From Pictodentalium vernedei (Eukaryota > Mollusca > Scaphopoda > Dentaliida > Dentaliidae), in the NCBI GenBank assembly GCA_031216915.1, contig CM062289.1:247381187-247445186 (forward strand): DNA of 64,000 nucleotides, written 5' to 3'. Of this stretch, positions 56,509 through 64,000 are shown piece after piece (the stretch's first letter is position 1; each line of letters opens with the position of its first letter). Below the pieces are notes generated by a model. That model had not been told where the DNA came from and searched no databases. It worked only from the letters and a program-made list of their open reading frames with translations. A program made the translations under genes and the position numbers.

Positions 56509-57103
56509 AAATGGTGAGAATGTCGCAGGAACAAAACAACTGTTCTCGCAATTTGCGCATCCCTAAATTTATTGCAAAAATTATGAACAGAAAACATTCT
56601 AATGTAGCAACTGCAATTCAATGTTCTTGCATTTCTTTTTTGACACAAGCAAGATTCTAGTGTTGTAGGATGAAACGCAAACAGAGAATTTTGACCTGAT
56701 CCCAACAAAGTCAAAATCAGGTCATTTTGGTAATCACAGTACTGTATGACTCCACACTGGAACAAGGACTTTCTGCTGATTCCAATTACAATCTGTAAGA
56801 TACATACTGAAATCAAAGTAGGTTATACAAGCTGTTTTCTGAAAAATAAATTGTGTTTGTATGTTGAAAATATCTCCCTGAACATATGCTGTTTTTATGA
56901 CAAATCAATGCTGTGAAGTAAAGAACTTCCAAGATCTTATAACTGTATTACTCAAATAGAATACTTGATAATCATTTATAATTGATATTTGCTGGTACAA
57001 AAAAATCAAGTTTCAGTCCTGCTAATGACAAATTTCATTTTATTACATGCCTGTTCTATGTAATCCCCATCTACAGCAACACGAAACCATGCGGAAAATT
57101 AAA
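56509..57103. other. Non-coding, nothing recognised
   Basis: No frame or shared repeat beyond a weak likeness of 56520-56570 to 53720-53800 (atccctaaat, gcaggaacaaaa-type words). Confidence 0.4.
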
Positions 57104-57133
57104 ATCTGTTCTGCACATATGTGCAGAACAGAT
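57104..57133. repeat. Perfect 30-bp palindrome
   Basis: atctgttctgcacat followed by its exact reverse complement, without a loop. Confidence 0.95.
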
Positions 57134-57239
57134 ATTGTTGACGGACTATTTTTAAATAGAAGCAAAATTTCACTGGAATGTTCTACAAATCATGCAATGC
57201 AATCACAATTTGAATCGCTAGCGATAGCTGAAAATCATC

Positions 57240-57290
57240 CCTGAGTTCCAATGTGTTCTATGTGCCACAGAGAACACACTGGAACTCAGG
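57240..57290. repeat. Hairpin with 20-bp arms
   Basis: cctgagttccaatgtgttct, an 11-nt loop, then agaacacactggaactcagg; one mismatch. Confidence 0.93.
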
Positions 57291-57861
57291 GGACGAAAGA
57301 TTAACATGGGTTCCTACCGCAAATTTGGTTGGCGATAAAATTTTGTTTTTGTTGATAGTTGTCAAATGAATTGATGGGTGTCCTTTCTAATAATAGTTTT
57401 TTTTATAGTCATGGAGGCGTGTAATAAACACAGGAGGACACACGCGTGCCTGCAGCCTCTCATTTTATCCTTCCGAGCTGGCACTCATACCATATCGATT
57501 AACCCATTCACATGTGTGTGTCGTTCTGTGTATATATATTTGAAAAAAATCTGTGTTTCCCATTGCACTCACACAAGCTCTATTTCACCTCTCTGCATTC
57601 AGAAGGCCAACATTCCATCTCATCTGCAGTATAAAGCTGACACTAACCTTCATATTGTTATATATTGTTGGACACGTCTTAGTGAATTGTGTTTACCTAA
57701 CACAAAAAGATATGAAATTTGCAAACTGCACTTAAATAACTAGAAATCTTCAATTTTTTTACATAAAAAAACAGCTTCTGAGTCTCAATGAATGAGCTCA
57801 ACAAACTTATTCCAATAATGGCTCAGAAACTATGTTTTTGTGTCCAGAACTGAAAAACAAG
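57291..57861. other. Non-coding; weak frame 57378-57743
   Basis: A 121-codon plus-strand frame with no recognisable motif and AT-rich codons; I regard it as chance. Nothing else seen. Confidence 0.4.
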
Positions 57862-58130
57862 AGGTCCCAGGAGGCCTGAGGGTGCTCACCTGACATGGTA
57901 GCCTAAATATCAACCCACAGAATTGATTTGAACAAGTTGCATCTGCCCCTCCTAAGAAAAGCTTATACCAAATATCAAAAGATTCTGACTGGTGGATCTG
58001 AAAAGAAAAGATTTTTAAAGAATATTCCTCACATTGAACTAAATTATAATTCGGGCTCCCACTGGGAGCCCAAATATGAACCCAGGGATTTGGCTTGAAC
58101 AAACCTGAATCTCACCTCCTTAAGGATGTT
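57862..58130 (+). mobile_element. 5' fragment of HINE-like family E
   Basis: ggcctgagggtgctcacctg followed by aatatcaacccac, aaaagattctgactggtgga and gggctcccactgggagccc-type text match 29390-30010. It ends after aaggatgttgtag. Confidence 0.65.
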
Positions 58131-58204
58131 GTAGTTCTGGGGAAATTCAATGATTTTCCAGGCTTTTCAAGGTTTTTCCAAGGCCTGCAGGAACTCTGAA
58201 TTTT

Positions 58205-59050
58205 TGGTATCCACTCAAAAACACTAGATTTTCTTTTTATTATACGCTTTTTGTAAGAATCTGATCATTGCTATCGATAATTCCACTTGTTTCAACCTTG
58301 AATTGAGGCATGAAAGTAAACAACTGATGTACATTGATACGCAGAAGTGATTTGATTGATTCAGGGGGACCAGGAAGTGTCTTGCGATCTGATTCAGCTG
58401 GTGGATTTTATGCAGCAATTGAAGGTGAACACAGGTTGAATCATTGCTGAAAATGATCAGCATCCACTCAAAAACTCTAGATTTTCTTTTCTTTATATGT
58501 TTTTAGAACAAATTGCTCATTTCCAGTGATAATTTGACTCTATTCACCTTGAAGTGATGCTTTGAAAGCCGCCATTTTGACTGATACTGTGAAAGTGAAA
58601 ATTTCTATATCTTCACAGTGGGGGATACGATTTCTATCTTTCCAAAATTTTGTCGATAATCTATCGTTTAGCGTATAATAAATAGAGAATATCTATGCTG
58701 TTTTAGTAAATATCGGGAATAATCTCATTCGTGTGGAGTTGAAAGTTTTATTTTTCACGAGCACTTGCGCGAGTGAAAAATAATACTTTCAGGTCCACAC
58801 GAATGAGATAATTCCCATATTCACTAAAATAGCATAGATTTTCTTTTTATTATATGCTACATAACAATTTTGTGTGCAATATTCAGCCCAATTCGACTGC
58901 AAACAGTTTCAAGATAACAACAAAGATCTGCTGATCGTTCCTTCAAGGCAATGTAATGAGCCGAAGAGTGATGTCATTTAGGAAGCTACTGAAGGACTTT
59001 CTTGATATCCATTGAGTCAATGGATCTCGAGATCACACAGAATTCTCTAT
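58205..59050. repeat. Foldback MITE cluster, copy 2
   Basis: tagattttctttt(t)attatatg-type ends recur at about 58228, 58480 and 58831. At 58680-58840 the palindrome tttagtaaatatcgggaata ... gaaagttttatttttcac faces gtgaaaaataatactttcag ... catattcactaaaat, as at 4627-4775. The spacer agatctgctgatcgttcctt follows. Confidence 0.7.
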
Positions 59051-59084
59051 CAGTACTCATCTCGTATATACTTGGTTAACTGGC

Positions 59085-59210
59085 ACACCTTTTTTTGAGT
59101 CTGTCGGTGGCTAAGTGGTGTGTGTGGTTCAGTACAGTTTCTCTAGGCAGTTGGTGCCGTAGGAAACTCTCTCTGCGTGGGTTTGAACTCCCGCCATGCC
59201 ATTGTAAACA
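59085..59210 (+). repeat. tRNA-like fragment, probably SINE-derived
   Basis: tggctaagtgg resembles an A box and gggtttgaactccc a T-arm/B-box, 80-90 nt apart. The acceptor ends do not pair, so it is not a functional tRNA. Probably the head of another SINE or a tRNA-Leu/Ser pseudogene. Confidence 0.35.
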
Positions 59211-60340
59211 AAACCACCGTCCTTGATTCCATGGCAAGCGAAAATTTGATAGACAAGTTCTCACTGATTTCCTTGCATTGCAGTATGCAATTATTTGATA
59301 AATAACTTCAGAATAAAGCTCAAATATGGGCTTCCAGTACTCCACCAGCTGAAACTTTATCTAACTAAAGTAACTTTTAACACTTTATCTAACTAAAGAA
59401 ACTATCATATTCTGCCAATGCTCTTCACAAAAAATGCCATTTAAAGTTCCTTACTTTTTTTCAGTTTTTCCCTGGATGAGCTCTCTCCAATGGCGAGTTA
59501 TGAGCTATGTGTTTTAAAGTAGGGCAGTTAACCGGAAATTTGGTTGGGTTTTGTTATCAAAACCGAAACCGAAATAATTACAGAAAACCCGTCGTCGTGG
59601 TTTTCAACTTCAATGTTGAAAAACTCTAATCAGGTCTTCACTTCTCAGAATACTGAGAGAAACAACCTAAAGTTAACCCTGTTTTCAAACATCAGAGTCA
59701 CGATACCCCTTCTTCAAAACAGCTGCACTAATTGGTATTGCATTTGAGCATGGCATTTACCACAAAAATAGGTGACAAAATCACTTCTTACGCATTGTGT
59801 TTTAAACGTTCATCTGTTAAGCAAATGCGATTTCCTTTGCAGAACTGAAACTTGTCACTTGTTCCACATTTATAATGACAAATACATTTATTTCTACATG
59901 TAATTTCAAATGCTTGAACTACAAAGTCAGCATCAAAATCACAGCTGAAGTTGGATGGAAATTTAGGGTTACAATGATACCTATACGAGCAACTTTTACT
60001 CTTTAAAATTTTTTATGGTTGGCATAATTTTTTAGAGTCAGTCAGGTTACCCTAAATACAGGTATTTCAATGAAACCGAAACTGAAACCGGAACTGACAT
60101 GAAATTTGAAAACCACCCATCTCTAATATGTTTGGAGATATAAAATTAGTTACTAGAGAAATTTTTGTCCATTTGTCATCTGTTATTCAGGCAAGGTAAA
60201 GTTACGGTTAAAACATCATTTTATCAAACATCATCTAACAACATGAAAATAAAACTTAGAACCGATCACCCTTCACCATTCACAGAATAGCTGGGAAGAT
60301 TTCTGGTTCTTGACTCAAAATAAGGAGTTTATTGGACAAT
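59211..60340. other. Non-coding, nothing firm
   Basis: gaaaccgaaactgaaaccgg words occur at both 59565 and 60073 in opposite sense, and the right one is followed by ccacccatctcta. This might be an old hAT-type MITE, but no target duplication can be found. Confidence 0.3.
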
Positions 60341-60770
60341 ACAATTGGGTACATTTTAATTGATTATCCTTGTTAATTGAATATAATTTCTAAACACAAA
60401 ACAATTTTCCATACCTTCAATATAAATTTGACCCATTAATTGCATATGGTTTATAGAGTAAACTCCTGTTAATTGAATAAACAATGTAATATGTTGAGAT
60501 ATTAGCTGACAATCAGTAACAATCACCACATTTCCCTTGTTTATAGACCTATTTGGTCTCAGGATATCCAATCCTGCCATTTGATGTTTTATATCCCGTT
60601 TGACACAGCTCCCTGAGCTGTAATATTATAAAACAAAATTTATTTAATTACCCGATAACAGGTGTTTACTCTACAGCCTGTGTGTAATTAACAGGTCAAA
60701 TTTGTACTGAAGGTAAAAGAGTTTTTATTTGGAAGTTATTCAATTAAGAGATACCCAATTATTTAGGCTC
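60341..60770. repeat. Foldback element (attaattgaat family)
   Basis: 60420-60482 (aaatttgacccattaattgc ... agagtaaactcctgttaatt) is inverted at 60640-60706. The outer parts aattgggtacattttaattg and caattaagagatacccaatt also pair. The tip is cagctccctgagctg. Motifs recall 6711-6790. Confidence 0.6.
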
Positions 60771-61442
60771 TACTATACTTATAAATTTTTACTGGACTGA
60801 ATTCTATGATGGTAGTTCTGACCTTGTTGGGCTAACCAGTCTATTTCTTGCTTACCAGCCAACATGTCATATTGGGTGCATCCCTGTTAAGAATATATTG
60901 CCTTTGTTTGTTTTTATTTTAAAACAGTCAATCCACAATCAATTATATCAGTTGTTTTAACAAAAAATAATCACTCAAGTGCCTATTTTGAATACATTTT
61001 GGCAGTGAACTTCTCAAACAAATCAGAACAATGAACATCCGCTTTAAAGAGGGTCACAGCAAAAGGTTATGGCAGTGAGTAATACCCAAGTATTAAAAGT
61101 TATTTTTCAATCAATTCTTTCTTCATAGCTTTTATTACATGGAATAAGTAATTTTTTTTAACTATAATAAGTCTATCACAAACTGAAATATCTTGGAGAA
61201 AGTTGAGCGCACAATAACTCAATCATTGCTTCACAAATTATATTTTCAACACTTGCACTATGGCCTAATAAAGTTGAATATCCCAGCAGAGTAATCCATT
61301 CCACTGTGGTGGGTTCATTAATAGGCAAACTGATAAACATGAGAGACTTTGTGACTAGACACACTGTTGCAATCACACATTCTTGTATTATTTTGTTTAA
61401 GTTTAACTTTATGAATATGGGATACCAGAAAATATAATTGGT
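60771..61442. other. Non-coding, nothing recognised
   Basis: AT-rich, no gene or shared repeat. Confidence 0.45.
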
Positions 61443-61465
61443 GGGGGGGGGGGGGGGGGGGGGGG
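61443..61465 (+). repeat. Poly-G tract (23 nt)
   Basis: Uninterrupted G run continued by tggggggtggaggg; possible G-quadruplex. Confidence 0.95.
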
Positions 61466-61479
61466 TGGGGGGTGGAGGG

Positions 61480-62760
61480 TGTGTGAACATGAAACAGATA
61501 TGGTATATTAAATTTTGGATGTCGTATGCAATACATATGGTAAAAAATAAGCAACAAAACATATTTTTTTCTAAAAGCTTGTTCTGATTATAGATTAAAA
61601 GCTGTGTTTTGAAAAAAAATAAAGAAGTGTTATTGGACATTCTCGAGTACTGCAAAGCTTCAAAATTTGATTTCATATCACCACGACGATTGTATTCGAT
61701 TTGAGTTGCGCTGATTCAGAATTTTGGAATCACTGAAAAGTTCTAAAAATCCTATCAAGTGCCTCCTCTTCTATCATCAGGTCTCCTGATAGGAGTGATA
61801 AGATTTGATTTGATTTGATTTTCTCCGCCTGATTTGATTTGGGATTTGATTGGACATGAAATTTGGGGTAGTTACATTCCACGTATGAATACTGTTGGTA
61901 TGGCTCATAGAGGTTCCATTTTTGGAATATTCTGCTTATTTGATTGATTTGTCCAAACAGACAAGTAATAGTTGCATACAATACTTGAGTGGTAGCACAC
62001 AATACGTCACCTGGGACATAGGACATTCTAGAACTCAGGCAACAAATATATTCGGTTATAATAAGGTGCAATAACTACAACTTGAAGAGTGGTGAGATTT
62101 GATTTTTCTCTGCCTGATTTGATTTGGGATTCAATTGGACATTAAATTTTGGGGAGTTACATTCCACTTATGAATACTGTTGGACAGATCTGTCATGTGA
62201 AGGGTTAAAATAACTCCTCATCAGTCACACACCAGTCATCTGACCAATCCAAGTACCAACTGTGTAAACAGAATCACCATACAATTAATAATATACTACA
62301 GTACTACAATGCATCAAAGGTACTTTGATGTAAATTTTGGATAACATATGCAATATATATGTTATAAAATAAGGAATAAAACATTTTCTTTTAAAAGCTT
62401 GTTTGGATTATAGATTATAAGCAGTGTTTTGAAAAAAATTAAGAAGTGTTATTGTACATTCTCGAGTACAGCAAAGCTTCAAAATTTTATTCGATATCAC
62501 CACGCTGATTATATTTGATTTGAGTTGTGCTGATACAGAATTTTTGGAGTCACTGAGAAGTTCTAAAAATCTTTCCAAGTGTCTCCTTTTGATCTCTTCT
62601 TCTATCATAAGGTCTCCTGTACCAAAGACCTTATGGTAGAAGAAGGGTTCACAGAGGTTCTGCTTTCGAAACTATTTTAATTCCGTTTTTGGAATATTCT
62701 GCTTTTTTGATTGAATTGCCCACACAGACAAGTAGCAGTTGTATTCAATACTTGAACAGT
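61480..62760 (+). repeat. Local duplication, ~0.82-kb offset
   Basis: 61605-61795 (gaagtgttattggacattct, aaagttctaaaaatcc, tcttctatcat) recurs at 62430-62625. 61915-61995 (tttttggaatattctgctta, acagacaagta) recurs at 62680-62755. In addition gcctgatttgatttgggatt ... gaatactgttgg occurs at 61827-61896 and 62110-62185. The order shows at least two duplication steps. Confidence 0.75.
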
Positions 62761-63398
62761 TGGATGAGGAATGACATGAGGAAAAGGGTCAATTTTATAG
62801 CTGGGGAGATTGAGAAGGCACCAGTGGGGGAATTATGAAACAGTTTTTGATTGAATGCTAGGAGATTAGGAGGGAGAGTGGTATCGAAGCGATAAATAAA
62901 GGATAACATATAGTTTGGATCAATTTACTCTGCACAAATGTAAGGAAATACGTGTACTATCGAAAGCTTGATATATATTCCTATTTTCGAGTTTTGAGTT
63001 CCCAATAAAACTTGTTGGGGAATTTTACCACAGATTTGAATGGGAGAAATCTGAACGTAGAGGGGTAGCCACTACATTCAGATTGCTGAACTACTATCAG
63101 TGGTCATACCACATTACACTGAAAAAAACACTTACGTTCTAATCACATCTTGTTTAATTGTTAATCTAAGCTCATTGTCTTGGAAGTATTGGTTCCATGG
63201 GCTCTGGAAATAATAAAAATTAATAACTATTAATTACACATAAAAAAGTTAAAAATCTGTTTCTCAGGCCTTCCTGCATGGTCCTTATGGTGGCCGCGTG
63301 CTTTCATTTTATAACCAATGCAAACTTTAAAAAATTAAAATTAAATGGTTTATGTCTGATATTTTACCCAAGTTAATAAAACTGATAAATTTGAGCTG
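62761..63398. other. Non-coding, nothing recognised
   Basis: AT-rich, no gene or shared repeat. Confidence 0.45.
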
Positions 63399-63450
63399 GA
63401 GTGCAACAAGGCTTTGCAATGCTTTAGCATTGCAAAGCCTTCTTGCACTC
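63399..63450. repeat. Hairpin with 24-bp arms and 4-nt loop
   Basis: gagtgcaacaaggctttgca then atgc, loop ttta, then gcattgcaaagccttcttgc then actc; a single mismatch. Confidence 0.93.
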
Positions 63451-63639
63451 AAGGGACAAAATACACAACCAACCATGCTATTCTGTAGATTATGGGGTCC
63501 AATACATAAGACAAACCAAGAACATGAACTTCTGAAGGCAAAGAAATAATTACAAAAATAAAAAATAAAATAACGGCAACGCGAAGCATGGCACATGCCC
63601 GACAGTGTCATAAAAGAGTACGTAAATCGCTGAGGGGCA

Positions 63640-63735
63640 TAACCCTAATCACAAGGAAGCTTCCTCTAGACACCAACAATGCATCACAAAAAAAAAATAA
63701 TTTATTTGAATCAGCATTCATAAGTTATTCCAATT
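63640..63735 (+). repeat. Fragment of tandem repeat family I
   Basis: caaggaagcttcctctagac, accaacaatgcatcacaaaa and gaatcagcattcataagtta match 23090-23170. Confidence 0.65.
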
Positions 63736-64000
63736 CTTTTACAGTACATATCCAGTCTCCATTGAGAATTTTCCAGTACCGTATTCAAAGTTCCTGTCTA
63801 TACAACTGCTTAAACTTGTGATAACAAAGGCATATACCATATTTCAGAGATGCAGAAGTAATGAATACATCTTCAAAATTCGCTGATAAATTGAAGCTGC
63901 CTGTGCAACGACTAGTACCAAGCATTATCTGTGCCAAACAACTTCAATTTATCATATTGGCAAGAGTCTGCTAGGGTGGTACATTAGTGTAGGGTAACTA
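63736..64000. other. Non-coding to window end
   Basis: Contains gaattttccagtacc; aattcgctgataaattgaag at 63878 is inverted at 63941 (acttcaatttatcat), a weak foldback. No gene. Confidence 0.4.

Noticed and set aside
57378-57743. Small host protein of 121 codons
   Set aside because: No recognisable motif, AT-driven composition, no splice or UTR context; likely chance.
59085-59210. Functional tRNA gene
   Set aside because: A-box and T-arm-like words are present but acceptor strands do not pair and the length is abnormal.
59520-60130. hAT-type MITE between 'gaaaccgaaac' words
   Set aside because: Ends are only vaguely inverse and no 8-bp target duplication can be found.
61176-61676. 166-codon minus-strand frame with a proline run
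   Set aside because: The proline stretch is the poly-G tract in translation; the rest has no motif.

Overview
This window reads as AT-rich animal nuclear DNA, most likely from a lophotrochozoan and perhaps a bivalve mollusc. I base this on the mix of DIRS-like retrotransposons, a Penelope-like element, tRNA-derived SINEs and many minisatellite-bearing repeats with hairpin ends. That is an inference, because no species-diagnostic gene is present. I found no intact host gene, no rRNA and no convincing tRNA. All recognisable coding sequence belongs to mobile elements, and only the Penelope-like frame is long and clean.

Layout. 1-7.4 kb: an inverted pair of 'gagagacc' repeats around 0.3 and 6.2 kb, an 84-bp tandem array, a minisatellite element with ~500-bp units, and foldback MITEs. 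7.47-15.87 kb: DIRS-A, a decayed minus-strand tyrosine-recombinase retrotransposon with inverted terminal repeats (ITRs). A minisatellite element and a hAT-type MITE (8-bp target duplication) have inserted into it. 15.9-18.1 kb: a SINE and two foldback elements. 18.14-22.08 kb: a Penelope-like element with a 629-codon RT/GIY-YIG frame on the minus strand, its 3'-terminal repeat on both sides, and 190-bp units separated by (GT)n. 23-31.4 kb: nested minisatellite elements, SINEs and the 3' end of a LINE. 33.1-33.4 kb: a small array with AGGTCA-type inverted motifs. 33.6-37 kb: unassigned, possibly decayed coding sequence. 37.03-43.97 kb: DIRS-C, with ITRs and an 88-bp internal region complementary to both outer ends. 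45.28-51.97 kb: DIRS-B, same family as DIRS-A, containing another minisatellite element that holds a mariner-type MITE. 52-64 kb: foldback MITEs, another minisatellite element, short strong palindromes, a poly-G tract and a local duplication.

How the parts relate. The three DIRS elements lie in one orientation and are broken in different ways. A has lost the end of its recombinase, B has lost all of it plus half its internal complementary region, and C has lost its reverse transcriptase but keeps both signature motifs of the recombinase (in different frames). The minisatellite elements share short inverted sequences near both ends and a small 3' hairpin, as expected of non-autonomous Helentron-like (HINE-like) elements. 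One is nested in another repeat so cleanly that its ends and empty site can be read. Nothing looks like a novel defence or biosynthetic system. The most instructive structures are the DIRS-C internal complementary region, the Penelope terminal repeats, and the subterminal inverted repeats of the minisatellite elements.
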